From Callaeas wilsoni (lineage: Eukaryota > Chordata > Aves > Passeriformes > Callaeidae), in contig VWPU01006303.1 of the NCBI GenBank assembly GCA_013398955.1, positions 62,001-126,000 of the forward strand: DNA of 64,000 nt, given 5' to 3'. Under the pieces are notes generated by a model, which was not told the origin of the DNA, ran no database searches, and was given only the letters and a program-made list of their open reading frames with translations. Positions 41,040 to 55,090 of the stretch are shown piece after piece. A program made the position numbers and the translations under genes. Numbering within the stretch: position 1 is the first letter of the stretch; every line of letters begins with the position of its first letter.

Positions 41040-44000
41040 ACCCTACTTAATAAAGTGCAGAAGGAAGCATCTGGGAAGGGCGGCAAAACATGACAAAGTC
41101 CAGACCAGCCTAAACAGAGACACGCACAAATCCTCCTGCTCAGCCTGCTGAATATGTAGATATTTATCTATTACAGCCTGCTACCACAGCTGAATGGAAA
41201 ATACCTGCTGGGCTTCAGGATGCTCCAAGAAGCCAGGAGAATGGGGGTGGGGAGGGGGGAATATCACACTCAGCTGCTCCTCCGAGGTTGCTTGGTCCCT
41301 TGAATAACCACAGCTGCACAGAAGGAGCAGACCCTCAGCTGGTGGGAGCAGACCCCACAGCCTCTGCCATAGCTGTGTTCATGCTGGCTCCAGTTCAAGG
41401 GCTATATGGCTACTGCCCAGCTGTCAAGCTCCTGGCAGCTTCTAGCCTGTGCCAAGCAGAAGCTGAGGAGCAGAATGAGGAAGTGATCCACTGAAACTTG
41501 TTCTGTGTGAGGGACTTCCCCAGAGAACCAGCACGAGAAAGGCACTGCCTGCCCAGGAAAGTGCCACACTAAACCTAGAGAATAGCCAAGCACTGGTTCG
41601 AGTTGGCTGATTTGATCACAGAAGCCAGTACCTCTGCCAAGTGCAGGCACTGGCTGAATGCTGTTATAATTAGAGCTGAGGTGCCAGGCAAGTTGGTTTT
41701 AACTCCTGTTATTTTTATTATGTATCTTTCAATCTTTTGTGTTAACCTGAAGAGAGATGGTATCCGATTTCAGGGGGTAGGAGAACTTTATGCTAAGAAC
41801 ATCCAGTTTTGTTTTCCTAGTTAAGCAGAGGGGTCCTCATCACAAACCTAGGTGCACCAAAAAGGTCCTAACTATAAGGCAAAGGGGAAGGACTTCACTT
41901 GCTAAATCAACTTATTGAACAATTAGGGTTGGCAGCATTTAGTTCTGTCAAATTACTCCAAAGGTAATTATTCTAATCAGCAAACATTTATTAGAAATTG
42001 CAGAGGTACAGTAAAGGACCAGCAGAGGAAGGGATCAGCTGTTTCATCTGCAACTGTCCTGACCTTCAGGGAAAAATCTCTCTAGCACAACATGGTTGCC
42101 ATAAATACTTACACCATGGCAAAAGATGTCAGAAATGCAAGCTGTTGACATTACAGGACACTCAGCCAAAGCAAAACCATATGGCTTTCAAACAGTGAAT
42201 TTAAAGACCAGCAAGTTTTATGACAGTGTGATATGCTCTCCTGGAGTTTAGAGGGTCAGAAAGTGCAGCTGACATTGAACACAAATATACTATTTGCTTT
42301 TAAGGAAGTTAGTTTCCAAATGACATGGAACTGTTTAACTCATTGCCAAGTTTCAGATCTAAACTAAGCAAGTTCATAAAAGTTCATCAAGGCAGAATGA
42401 GTTCCCCAGAACTTTTATTCTTTCAACGCTTCACACTTTCTTTTTAAATTCCTGGTCTATATCCTCTGGCTCAGGGGATTGTCAGGAGCACACCAGCAAC
42501 TTCGCTTAGATTCTGCTGCTAGCTGGACAGACATCTGCTCTGACTCACTTGTCATATACAGTCAGCCAAGACTGAAGTATTCAAGGCTCAGTGTTGTTTG
42601 TGCAAAACAAAGCCTCGCTTGGCAGTGTGGGATTTCAGAGGCTCATTTCTCAGTGTCTTCTCAAAGTGTTCAGTTCCTCCTTCTGTCTCTTGTGAGCCTG
42701 AAAAGACAGGCCAGCATTCCCAAGGAGGGCAGACACAGGGCTGCTCTGCTTCTTGTTTGTAAAGTATTATAACTCTGTGCAAGCAAATGGTCTAACCTTG
42801 CATGAAAAGACATCTGAGTTAAATCCCATGCACGGAATTAATCACAATGATGTTGCAATCATTGGTGTCATGGATAAAAATGACTCAAAGAGGAGGATGA
42901 CAGTTTTCCATCACGGCTTATTTACTCTAATTATAAACAGAGATTCCCAGCTCTCTTAAGCCAGGCCAGACAACTAGCACCTACCTGTGGCCTGTTATCT
43001 TAGCTGAGGACTATGCTAGAGCAGATTTTCTGCTACATGTCTGGAGTGGGCTGCCTAGATCTTACAACTTCAACAGCAAAAGCATGATTTTACTGTTACT
43101 GCTGAATATATGTTTCTTGCAGATTTACGGAAACAATTCCTTGCTAGTACAAAGAGGTACCCTCATCTTACCTCCAGATGTCATAATTATAAGATGAAGG
43201 TTCCTGGTGCCAACCCCACCATAAGCTCTTACACCTCGTTCAGAGTGGTACAAAATGCCGCCCCTGAGCTGAGCCATGGTCTCTGCTGTGCTGGTGACAT
43301 CAGCATTCACTGTGGGGTTCTGGGCTTAGACTGTGGAGAGGAAGCTTTAGCATTAAAAAACAAAATCATGAGTAATCACATTAAATTATTTTAAGTTGAA
43401 CATATCTTTTATGCAACCCCTGTCCTTCCCAAGTGAAATGCAGCTGTATGGATATGGTGCTCTTACAGCTTTTGACCTAATGTTTTTATGCAGTAAGGGA
43501 GGTGGAAAGATGATACAAAGCCCACATATGGTAAAACGCCTTTGCAGCAGGAAAATCAAACCCTCTACATAGCAAAAGCAAGCAGAGAGTCAGGTCATTG
43601 GGCTCAAGCAATTGGTCAGATAGACAACCTGAGGTATCGGAGTGGTTTTCTTAGGAATGGGTGACTACTTACACAGATTATGCAACTGCTCTGCCTCTGC
43701 TCTGCAAACACAGCCCAATGTCCAAACAGCAGTGTCTGTAACAGCCTGACTCTGTATTGATATCATTTGCATGTGCTTTGTAAATAACAAATAGTGACTC
43801 ACAAGTGACAGGATCGGAATAACCCAGGGCAGGGTTTAGGGCACAGGCTAAGTCATCACCTTCTCATCTGTCCAGACACACAGCACAGAATGGGACTGCC
43901 TGCAGCAGGGTAACTCCACAGCAGCACCAACCCTGGCTGCCAAGGCCAAGCCCTCCCTGGACAGCTCAGTGACATTTGGCCTAACTGGCAACAGCTGCCC

Positions 44001-46464
44001 TGGCCTGGCAGGATAGCCCCCAAAGGTGGACATTCCAGCTGTATCCTCACCCAAAAGCACCTCTTTCCCCAGCACTGTGTGTGCCATCCACCCTCCAGAC
44101 TGCTACACTGAAGTAGCACTGGGCAAGTGGAAAAAGTACAGAAGAGGTAGATAGAAAATAATGTTTAACCTTTTCCTGCCTTACACTACTGGCAATAGCT
44201 GCAGGCAATCCAGAATATTTTTTCCACTCATTTAGTTTCTACTTGGTGAGCAACTTTGTTTCCTCTGCCATGCAAAGAGCTCCATCAACAGCAGGTCTAA
44301 GGAAACCAGGTCCCTCATGGATTTAATATTTGGATAATTAGTTTCTGGTTTGGGTTTTTTCCCTCATGGCTGCCATGGTTCAAGTCTGCTACAGCCTGTT
44401 TCTTGGTCACTGGATTGCAAGGTCTCTATCCGCTTGCTTTGTGGTTTCAGAGATACCTTAGGAACCTTTAAAAGCTTTTCTGTTTTTTGAGCTTTTCACT
44501 GAACTGAAGCTTGGCCACCACGTTCAAAGCTGCTGGCAGGCAGTCAGCACAACCACAGCACAACTGTGTGGCCTCATGGAGTTCAGCTTCAAACAAATGG
44601 AAAAGGAAGCCAATAGCAAATCATACCATAGCCTAGCAAAAATTCTTTAAAACACAAGAAAATTGCAAAACCAAATCTGAAAAGGCACCATATCAGAAAA
44701 TTCTTGTTTGTAGGCTCTTCTCTTCAGCTCCTACAGATGTAGCCTGAACCTCCATACCAAAGCACTTGAACAGTCATGATCTAGTGACTGGATCTTCAGC
44801 CCTGAATACCCAGAGCGTAGGGAAGCTCTTCAATCCAAGTCTCCTTCTCCTATCACCAACAGTAGCCAGTCACAACTGCCTGGCATAAACCCTCCTGTCA
44901 CAAGAGGAGAGTCAGTCCTTTATCCTTGCAGCCCATCACCACGCAGGACTGCCTGGTACTGCTGGAGAAGCTGGATATAAATGGATGGCTGATTCATGCT
45001 GGGACACTGGGCTGTTTTCTTGTCCCCCAGCACGATCTCACCCAACACAAGAGAGCTGTGAAACCAGTTCCCTGCACGGTCCCACTCCACTGAGCTGAGC
45101 AACCAGAGATGTCAGGGGCTTTCTTAGAGGCTGTGATCCTCAAGGCTTTGTCTGGTTGTAATTAAGTCACTTCCTAGGGAGGGTGTCCTGCCTGCTTTAG
45201 CCAGCAGTGTCTGGGCAAGGCTGGGACAGAGACAGAGGCTGCAAGGGCCTGCTTTGCAAGCTACAGAAAGAGCAGAGGCATGCTAAGACCACACACATTG
45301 AGGTTCCAGCGACCTCATCCTGCCTCCTTACCTCCCTCAACCTGCATCCAGAGGTGCACAGTCATCTCCAAGTCCTCCCTCTGTTGCCCAGCAGGGCCCA
45401 GCTGTGCTCCTCACTCATTCCTGCCCTGGGCAAGCCAGGTCTAGTGGGGCCACTGCACCACCCCAGAGGTGGAAGCTAAGGTCTGAGCATTGGCAGGTTG
45501 GGGGTGTGCCGGAAAGAGCAACCCCAGCTTGCAGAGAGCTCACTGCAATACAAACAGCCAAGGTGGTTTATTTCTTCAAGCACCCTTTACTTTGAGATTA
45601 ATTCAAATTAGAAGTTGTTTCATTCACAGGACATCTGAAGCTTCTAAGACAAGCAACTGCTAGGACAACTACTTGCTAGCAGCCCAAATCATTATTCAAG
45701 ACTCAGGCTGGTGTTTGCTTCAAAGACCCTCCACGTTCCAGTACAGCACTGCCCACAAGTTTGACAACATCTGAGGCTACAGTAACGGTTAAACTGTTGT
45801 TCATGGTTTGGGCAAAAACCTACATTGAACAATACCAAGATTTATCTTGATATTAGCAAAGCAAATTTGAGCAAATGGGAGATGTGCTCTTGCAACAGAA
45901 AGCTGTGCAGAGCCCCAGGCCAAGCACAGTGCTGCCGAGGCCTCCATGTCAAGGGGTCAAGTCCAAGGGCCACCTAACTTCATCTCTTACCCAGACCAAC
46001 ACCAGACGCTTCCCAAAGAGGTGCAAGAACCCCAGACTGCCTGCATAGGTCCTGACCTGGCCTCCAGAACCTCAGGACTGGTTTATGTGTGGATAGTAAC
46101 ACCCAAGATTCCCTCAGGAAAGCATCCCTGTTCATTCCAACACCAGGTTGCCTTGTTTCCCAATTAAGAACCTGAGCTGGACACTCCATCTTGCCAAATT
46201 TATGGTCTCCCCAGCTTCTGAAGACAATGAGACACACACAAGTAAGCTCAGTTAACCAGTAGCTAAAAGGATTTTCTCACAGCCCAATCATCCTTTAATT
46301 AAGCTCCACAATTTCATGGCAACAAGCCCCAGATATGCCGGAGATGTTGGGAACAGGAGGTTCTTACCAGCTACCACACAATACATATTTTTCCTGGGCG
46401 GCTATTTGTTGCCACCAGTGCTGAGAACAGCACTGTTCCCTGTGGCACAGTGGATTCAATTTAT

Positions 46465-46490
46465 AATAAAACCAAAAAAAAAAAAAAATA
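46465..46490 (+). repeat. Poly(A) tract
   Basis: An A-run of about 15 bases preceded by 'tttataataaaacc'. Possibly the tail of a retrocopy, but no source gene is recognisable upstream. Confidence 0.5.
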
Positions 46491-47244
46491 GGGCAGCTTT
46501 GACCAGATCTGCTTGACTCACCCCTGCTGCTGTGTTTAATATTGTTGTAGAATTGCTCCATGCAGGGAGCAATTTAGAAAAAGCTTGATGAGGAAAAGCT
46601 TGTTATGAGGAAAGCTCATCTGCTTTCCTTTAGAGCAGCTGCCTGCCCAGGACAGATGCACTTGTCACGTATGTGGAGATGGCTCATGCATACTAAAGGA
46701 GCAACTCATTCAATAACCACACATTTGTGAGACAGTTTCTAATCAAACCCTTCCTCCAAGCACAGATAACAAGCCATCCTCAACACTCTCACCACAAGTA
46801 CATGACAGCTCCAGCACTCTGCTGTCTCCAGCACACAGCAGCCTCATTGTGCAAGGACCCACCAAGCCAGTGTGACAATCCCAGCCTCAGGGCACCCATC
46901 CCCTGCTAACTCAGAAAATCTTGTGCTAGGAATGTACCCTTAACGTTACATCTTGACTGAGACTTCCAAGCTGTCTGCAGTACACTGGCAGATCACATGG
47001 CAGTGCCTCCAGCTAAGACACATGCCTGCTGCCTGCTTCCTTAATGCTCTGCTCCATGTGAGTTCACAAAGCATGGGAGATGTCCTGTTACTGCAGGTGA
47101 AAAAATGTCATTCTGTTCAAAATTTCACTGCTGTATTGCTTCCTGCATTGACTTCTCCAGACTACCGTGGTGTGATGAGACAAGGACTGCCTACCCTTGG
47201 GAGAGACAGTGGGAGAGCTGGGATCTGCAGAGAGCTCTTCAAAC

Positions 47245-47296
47245 ATTAAATTATTAAAAACATTAAAATATTAAATATTAATATAAAAAATTAAAA
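47245..47296. repeat. AT-rich simple sequence
   Basis: Imperfect attaaa/aatatt iterations. Confidence 0.6.
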
Positions 47297-47874
47297 GGAA
47301 CCACCAAGATCAAGACACTGAAGAGGAAGGACAGTCCAGTCACAGACAGATAGGCTTTATCAAGCCAGCACAGTAGATGCTGGTAGAAAGCAAGAAGCAA
47401 AGGCTGCATGAGGCTGTATCTGAAACAGAGTGAGCAGCTCTGCAAGAACCTGTGATCTGGGCAAAAGTCAGTGCACCTTCAAGCACAAGAGATGGTGCCA
47501 GGAGCCTCCTACAGCTGGAGAGGCTTCAAACACTCAGCTTTAGGCCGGGTGAATGGCGAGGGGACCCAGCAAACAGCAAAGCAGATGCAGGCAGAGCCGT
47601 CTGCTCACTGCACAACCCACCTCCCCACACACCTTTTCATCACCAAAAATACAGCATACTGAAATCTCATTTTACAATTATGACATTGTGTTGCCTCGCT
47701 TTGATTACGAGTGAAGCCTTTGAGTGATTTTAGCTTCTCCTGTCAAAACACAGTGTTTCTGCATGTTTAAAGGGAAAGAGAAATTCCTTAGTGAGCAGGG
47801 AGAGAGGGAAGCTACATTCCTGCTCCTGCCAAGAAAAAGCTGCAGCTCTCACCTGCCTGCTAGCTGGCCAGCAA

Positions 47875-47912
47875 GCACACACACACACACAGACACACAC
47901 ACACAGACAGAG
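47875..47912 (+). repeat. (AC)n microsatellite, interrupted
   Basis: AC/CA dinucleotides interrupted by two AG units. Confidence 0.9.
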
Positions 47913-50474
47913 ACACTCTCTCACTTTCCCAAGTGAGAATTAGCCAGGGCACAGGGTGTGTCTCACTGAGCTGATATTTAGTAGGGGATTTGGGAGAGAA
48001 GTGAGCAGAGTGAGGGATATTAAGATTTACTGCATCAGAGGCAAGTACGAGTGAAGTTGGACTTCACCAAACCTCTTGTGCACAAAGCAACTTGTCCCTT
48101 GCTTAGGTTACAGTTAGGAGTCTGTGCTAAGGGCTTTCTCTTTTCTCAGTGGGTATCACAAGGTGTCAGCTCTGCTACAAGCACCGTGGAGCAGCCTCAG
48201 GTTAATGGCACCGGCACAACACTGAGATGAATTTTGGTTGAGGTCCCAGTTTTACTTTTGGCATCCGAAGGCATTTGCTTGTTCTGTGTCCCCTCTTCAC
48301 CCTGGCAGGACAGCTGTCTCCCAGCAGGGACTGCTCCTCCAGCAACATGGCACCAGTCTCTGCTGTGCAGACACATGGCCAAGGTAAAGATCAGCAGAAA
48401 CCACCCCCTCTTTACCAAAACCAAGCCCAAGAAAGTCAATAAAGGACAAACAACCCCCAACCACTCAAGTTCCTATTGCCTACCTTAATGCACTGTGCCC
48501 CCATCACAGAGTACACTGTGCTTGGTTTCAGGGTATCGCACATCCCTGCAGCTGCAGAGCTTCCCCTCTCCAACTGCTCTGCCCAGGGTGGGTGGAACAG
48601 CAGACCATGCTGCCTGCCACCTCCCCCAGGAAAACTTCCCTTGCTTTTCTGGAAAGAACTGCTCTGTGGAGGATTTGTGCTAGATTTCTCCTACTTTTGA
48701 AATTGTTTTTCTTTTCTGGTTGATGCTGACCTACATAATAAGCAGGTCACTGGAACACGAGAGATGTTTTTCGAGGCAGAGGAGAAAAGCCAGGCAGCTC
48801 CCTCTCCATGCGGGTTTCTGAGGACAAAGTGCTGCTTCCCTGGGGTCTCACTCCACAGCCTCCTTCATGCTCCTCTGTCCAAAATCAGCAGGAGCTTCTG
48901 GGATCCCACTGGGGATATGGACAGAACCTGAGCAGAACATGAGGCTGTTTAAAGCTCCATGGGGGTCTGAGAGGAGCTTCAGGAACACAAACCTCCCTCA
49001 CGTGAACAGTACACAGGCCACATGCAGTCCCTGTGCACGAGGCTGGGAGCTCATGCAATGGCCTGGCTGCGTGGGACTCAATCCAGTGGGCAAGGCAAGC
49101 TCGCACCAAACCAGCAGCAACAGGAGGGAAGGAGAGAGCAAGAAGATCCCTGTGGTGCAAACCCCTCCCCAGCTGAAGGAAGGATTGGGTTGTAGCAGGT
49201 CTGCAGAGCACAGGAACCCAGGACTGAGACATTGCTGAACAGTGCTCTACCTGAAAATCTGGCAGGTGAAAAGCAGGGTTAGAAGAGGTTGAACTCAATT
49301 TACTTCTCAGGCTCTAGTCATCATTGCTGCTTCTTTATGGGGAGCATCCCTAAAAGCTTGCTACAATAAGGCACAAACTAGAAATGAGAAAGATTTGAGT
49401 AGCCAAGAGAAGAGAGGCCCTGGGATAATGTTTCAGTATCCATACAGTTTAAGGTATGGCAGCATGGAACTGGACTCTCATGTTGTCTTCAGCACCATCC
49501 TCCCTCATCTAGCAGCCGACCTCTCCTCTACTCCCAAACAGGAGACAACCCTGTGAAAGGCATATGTCAGCATATCCAATCCCCACACCAACTGTGGCAC
49601 TGCAAGCAGGAGGCAGAGAGTAACCTACCCACGGGTTAAGCAGGGATCTATTAGAGAAATTAATGTAATGTTATCCTGCCTCGGGCTCAGAGTCAGTCCC
49701 AGAAGGACACACAGAGGGAGTAACCAGAGCAGGCAAGGGTAAGAAGCTCTCTCAAACAGCTTGATGGCTCAGAGAGCTCCAGTGACAATAGTGCAAGTCT
49801 GGTAACTAGGTCACAGTTATGATCCTTAATTAATCCTGAAGAGACCCCATCTGCCATGGAGAACATGACAGATAAGGTGGCTCATTAAGCACAGAAACAG
49901 GCCAGGGGTAACGCCAGACCCCAGTCAAGCAGCAGCTGCTTTGCCCAGCCTGCTCCCTGCCAAGCTTTTAGCCAGCAGACACACCAGGCTCTCCCCATCT
50001 CCCCTGAGGAAGCAACAGCAGCCCAGAGCCTGTTCACAAGCCCCTGCCCAAACCACACTGACATAATTCATGACACAGGAGAGGGATGAGATTGGAAACA
50101 GATATGGGCAGGCAGACATGAGGCTCCAGCAGAGGAGCTGTACCAAATCCTGGTGGACAGCTGAACCCTGGCTGCCTGGGCTGTGCTTCACCCGCAGCCC
50201 TGCTCTTCTCCCCTGTATGTACATCCCTGTGCTGGGTGGGATGTGCTGTCCCAAGTCACTTCTTCCCACAGCTTCTCTGGGAGAAGCTAAGAGATACCAA
50301 CTTCTCTGCTTGCGCTGCCTCAGCTTGCACAGAGGCAGTCACAGCCCTGCGTGCTGCAAAGGGGCATCAAGGCCAGTGGAGAAAAGGGCCTGACACTGCA
50401 GCCGGCACTGGGAGAGGTCACGTGCTGGCAAAGCCAGGTTGTTCACTTGGCAGAAAGAGCTGGCCCTGACTACG

Positions 50475-51140
50475 TGTCTTGGGGTGATTCTATGACCATA
50501 CTGTATTCCCCATCGCCTGCTTGATCTCTAGTGTACCTTTAAATTGCACAGGGGGAGTGAGAAGCCGAGAGAACTCTTCAAAGCGGCCAGCTTGACCTTG
50601 CATCTAGAATGTTTTGCATTCTTTTCTCTCCCGATTCTGACAATCTTTGTTGGTTAGAGGTCTTTTACTCTCTAGTCTCTTCGGCTTTCAGCGAAGAAGG
50701 GACTGTGATCTGCCTCAGCGGCTTCTGTTCCTTTTTGGCCTGTTTTTGGCTTGCTTTTCATCCAAGACCTGCTCCCATCTCCGGACCTGCTCGGTGAGAC
50801 CCTCCAAGGGGGATCGTCAGACCCTGCCTGGCCCGGCCCAGCCCAGCCCAGCTCAGGACTGCCGTTTTTACCTACAGAAAGAACTCTAAAATCCATAGTC
50901 CTCTTTTAGGGGATGAGGGTGGGGGTTTCAGTATCCTTTTTTGCCCCGTGACAGCGGGGGACTCTGCTTGTTAAATAAATAGTTTTTTTCACTTTCACTC
51001 GAGAAATTATTTTCCCAAACCCATGGAGAAGGGGCTGCCGGGGCCTGCTTGCCTGGCAGGCAGGAGAGAGAGAGAGATGCCCCTCTAGGGTTGTTTCCTC
51101 CTGGATTTGTGTCCAAACTGGCACACCACGACAGTGGAGA
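50475..51140 (+). mobile_element. Solo-LTR-like element
   Basis: The segment has LTR architecture on the plus strand: TG at the proposed start (tgtcttggggtgattc), a T/C-rich middle, a GC-rich part, then ttaaataaatag (polyadenylation signal at about 50974) followed by a T-rich and G-rich 3' part. It resembles endogenous-retrovirus LTRs I know from finch genomes. No internal coding region lies next to it, so it would be a solo LTR. The boundaries and target-site duplication could not be fixed. Confidence 0.5.
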
Positions 51141-54100
51141 GCCCATCTGCCAGCAGGGAGGCAGAGACTGACTGAGGGCAAGGGCATGGATGGCTGGCAC
51201 TTGGGAGAGCAGTCTAAGTAAATGTTATCTGCCCTGGCCTCTACAGCTGGTTGTGTTTTGCTTCTACACATGATCCATATGAATGTCTTGATGTGCTGAA
51301 ATCCACTGATGACAGGGAGATAAGCCGAGATAATGTTGATTGAGTTTTCAAGCCCTGCTTCTGCTACCTGAGCAATTAAAAAGCAGCCACTGTCAGCAAA
51401 ACCAGCAACACCTAACAGGGTTTCTGAGGACTCAGCACAGAGCAGGAGCATTAAAATAGTTGTTTCAAAGGAGAGACGGGTGAATAATAAGCCCTGCACT
51501 GACAACTGTTGGGAGATGGAGGCAGCTTAATACTACAGCTTTGTCTCTGGGGACCCTTATTAAGGTGTCACTTGTGCTGACTACCACCCCCAAAGGCATT
51601 GTATTCCCCAACATGCACAACTGACAGCATACCAGGGAAGAGACACAATTAGACCAGGACAAGTAGAAAGGAGAAAAGCTGCCAAGTAAACATAAAACAG
51701 TATTTTTACCCAAGGAAACTTTGAAAAGCAGAGCAATCAAATTCACAGTATATGCACCATCACTGTAGACATGCATTGTTCTCCCTCATCCAAGTGCAGC
51801 TGGGTGAGGGACTGCACTACTGTGAGATCACTCCATGAAAACTGGGTCACTGACTATCAAACCCAAGAAACAGTGCCAGGACTTTGGGAAGGATGCACTG
51901 AAATCACCTCTACCAATTAAAATATGAGCTTAGGAAGCATCTCTAGTTTATTTGCTCTTGTAATTAGAGCTTTAAATTTCAATTACTTGCTCAAAATCTC
52001 AGTGTTCTTCATGGTAAATAATCCTGACAGGATTTCTGCTGTGGAGGAGACAGGCAGTTTTGGGAACAAAGCTGAAATAAACACAGGAAAGATTAGCACT
52101 TTTCCAAGATGGAAGTACAGAAAGCACAGGCCTCACAGAGCAATCCATGGCCTCAAAGGCTCACAAGTGAACTCAGAGCTTGCCCCCATCACTTAGCCCC
52201 CAAAGAACAGCATGGCTGTTTGCTGCACCAAGCACCAGCCTCCTCTCTACCTCTTCCAATCCAAGTGCAAGGCCAGGTGCTACATAAACCTTGAAGATCC
52301 TGCTGGATTTCAGCACTAGAGAGCACAAGGATCCAGAGGGTTTGCACATCTTCACTTGTTAGAATTGTTGGCTCCTGTTTTGTGGTTGAAACAGTGGCTG
52401 TGCCTTTCTCAGGCACCCCATCCTCCACTACAGTGACTCATTCCTGCTGCAGGTTGGAGAGGATGAACATCTGCTCCGTATGAGAGCTTGGCCTAGTAAG
52501 TGTGCATTGCCCAGCATGGCATCTCTCCCCAAAATTACTTCTTCCAAGATATCGTTGCCTCACAAAATTCAGCTTGGCAAAAAAACCCTACCTCACACCC
52601 ACCTGGACACAGAGATTGCTCAGCACACTCCATCAGAGGCAGAAGCATTAACCGTTAAGTAGTGAATGGGCTGTGGAAGAGCATTGCAAAGCAACCCAAC
52701 CACCACTCTACTTGTTAAACACCGCAGTGATACATCATCTGTGCTGGATTTGCAGACTTCAAAGTGCCAAAGAACAGAAACACAAAACTGCCGTCAGGGC
52801 TTTTGGGGAAACAGTTCAGCCACTGCCAGCAAGAGCCTTGGCAGTGGAGCTAATTTGAAAGTTTTCTGGTGCTAGTGATGGCTGGAGAAGCAGTTATCCT
52901 TTGCCCTGAGCTCCCTCTCCACACGGAGCCACCACACCTCACTCTCACGGGGCTCAGTACTTCCTCCCTATGTGATCAATCATCCTTACCAGTGCCTAGA
53001 GGGGGTGTTTCACGACAGGTCTCCTGGAATAACATCGAATTATTTTTATTTTCTATTAATTAATGCATTATTAAATTTCACAGTGAAAACACAATGCATC
53101 TTTTTGAGAATTCTTTTTTCTGAATTGCTTTTTCAAGTTAAACTTTGAAGCAGAGACTTTTCAAGACTAGAAGTCTTTTTAAAAAAAAGATGAGGCAGTA
53201 CAAAACTAAATCATCACAACTATACCCCATTTTTCCTAAAAGCTTGTGGGATGTCTGCAGGAATCTTTGGGCTGCAAGCCTAGAAGAGACTAGATTATCT
53301 AAGGTATATAAAAGCTCCATAGGATTATCAGAGCTCTCTATAAAACCACAGCACAACTGCATGATCCATCAATAGTGCTAAGTCAGCAATCACCCTCCAC
53401 TCTCCCTTGGTTTGCTCTTACAGCCAGTGTGACATGAGAAACCAGGCACAGAAGAGAATGACTTAACCTCAGGTTTGTATTTTTGCCATTTCAATTTTAA
53501 TGTCTCAGCTGATCCCTCTCAACCTTTTTGTTATGTAATGTTTGCACTTCCATCTCTTTCAAGGACATGCCCTAGAATCAGTTTTGATCTTCTTTGCCCA
53601 GGGCTGGGGCAAGATGCATTTCCAAGAGAGAGCACACACCTCACTCCCGATTAAGCAGCGAGATTCCTGAAAAGAAGACCTTAAAAGCCCTGAGTTCTTT
53701 ACCACATCTCCTGGAGACACAAGAGCAACACATTTTGCCACCATTACCACCACCCCAAGCCAACACGACACAACTAGGTTTGCTCAGCACACCAGGCCAG
53801 AGACAGCTTGCTCCCTTGAGTCCTCTAGTCCCATAGATCTCAGCTGGAATGATGTTCAAAGCAGCTGCAGAACCATCAGGTGTAACAAAGCAATGCAGAC
53901 AAGGCTGCCAGCAGGGTCACAGTACCCCAAGAAACCTCCCAGTCCAGCTGTCCTGGCATCCTCACTCGCACTCCTCCTGGTACTGCCTGTGCTGCTTGGC
54001 AGGCAGAGTGGCCCCGGAGCCTTGGAAGTAGAGCCCAGAGGCTTTGCATGACTGAGGCTGTTTGTAAGACAGTGCACACAGAGCACTTGGCAGCTTTTGG

Positions 54101-54699
54101 GAGAGTTCAGTACAAAAGCAAACAAGGAATGGAAGCCTTGTATACTCCAATAATCTCAATACGTCACAGAGTTTCTCTGATCTGCAGCTTTCAAGTTCAG
54201 AGATATGATGTGCTAATTTCCTCCCTTAATATTTCAGCACAAGGCCCCTTCTTCCCTACAGCTGACACTCTTCTCATTTTAATACCTTATCACCACCCTC
54301 TAAGTTCATCTGTAATCTTCAGTGCACAAGGAAGAATAGTATGTCTTGCACCTCACAGGTTAAGCAACAAGAGTTATTACCAAACAGCACAGCAAACCCC
54401 ATGGGCAGAAGGCACACTGGGAGGTGGAAGCATTTGGAGTTGGACCCCAAGAAGGCTGTAAGCTCATCCTTCCATCTTTCTGGTGTGCACACAGGCTGTG
54501 TGGTGTTAGACTCTTCCACTTACAGGAGAGAGTTTGACTCTGTGAGGTTTTATACCCCCTGTTACCAAACACTTTCATGCTATTTTCATGTCTGGAACAG
54601 CTCTACCTAAATGTGAGGCACCCTTCTGCTCTACTGCTTGGCCACTTCACCTCAACCCTTTGGATTATTTCTTGCAAGGAGCTAATTCTGACTGTACAA

Positions 54700-54756
54700 C
54701 TATAGCATCTAATATTAACTATAGCATCTAATATTAACTATAGCGTCTAATTTTAA
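54700..54756 (+). repeat. 19-bp tandem repeat, three copies
   Basis: Unit 'ctatagcatctaatattaa' occurs twice exactly and a third time with changes. Confidence 0.85.
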
Positions 54757-55074
54757 AACTATAATGTTTCCCTGGCCATTGGTGGAAACAATGAAAGATC
54801 AAAACAGCTTTACACTTTACTCTGTTACTGCTTGCTTTCTCCAAGACAGTTCTTAAAACTGTCTCACAACCAGCAATATCTAGAGCTGTGGAATAAGTGG
54901 ATAAGGAGAAAAGCCACTCAGGTAACAGAGTTCTGTTGCCTCACTGGGTACTCATTCATGGGATAACACCTACACAGAAACGCCCAGCTTGGCTCTAGTC
55001 AGGAGCAGGATTTTCCCCCACCTTCTCACGTCATCAGCAGGTATTTCATTCTGAAATGCTACTTCTTACTTCAC

Positions 55075-55090
55075 TGAATTTCACTGACCT
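55075..55090 (-). promoter_or_regulatory. DR4-like nuclear receptor site
   Basis: The minus strand reads AGGTCA-gtga-AATTCA: a perfect half-site, a four-base spacer and a half-site one base from AGTTCA. It is about 7.3 kb upstream of the ALAS1 TATA box. A motif of this length is expected by chance in tens of kilobases. Confidence 0.25.

Larger units (their letters stand above)
39423..50470. other. Gene-poor interval, left half
   Basis: No recognised gene. Weak candidates are a membrane-segment open frame at 40645-41039 (minus) and a possible spliced segment ending in a strong donor near 39.78 kb (minus). It contains a CA-type microsatellite and AT-rich runs listed separately. Otherwise I see nothing nameable. 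Confidence 0.5.

Noticed and set aside
50906..51505. 199-codon minus-strand open frame
   Set aside because: Antisense to the LTR-like element and its flank; no recognisable protein.
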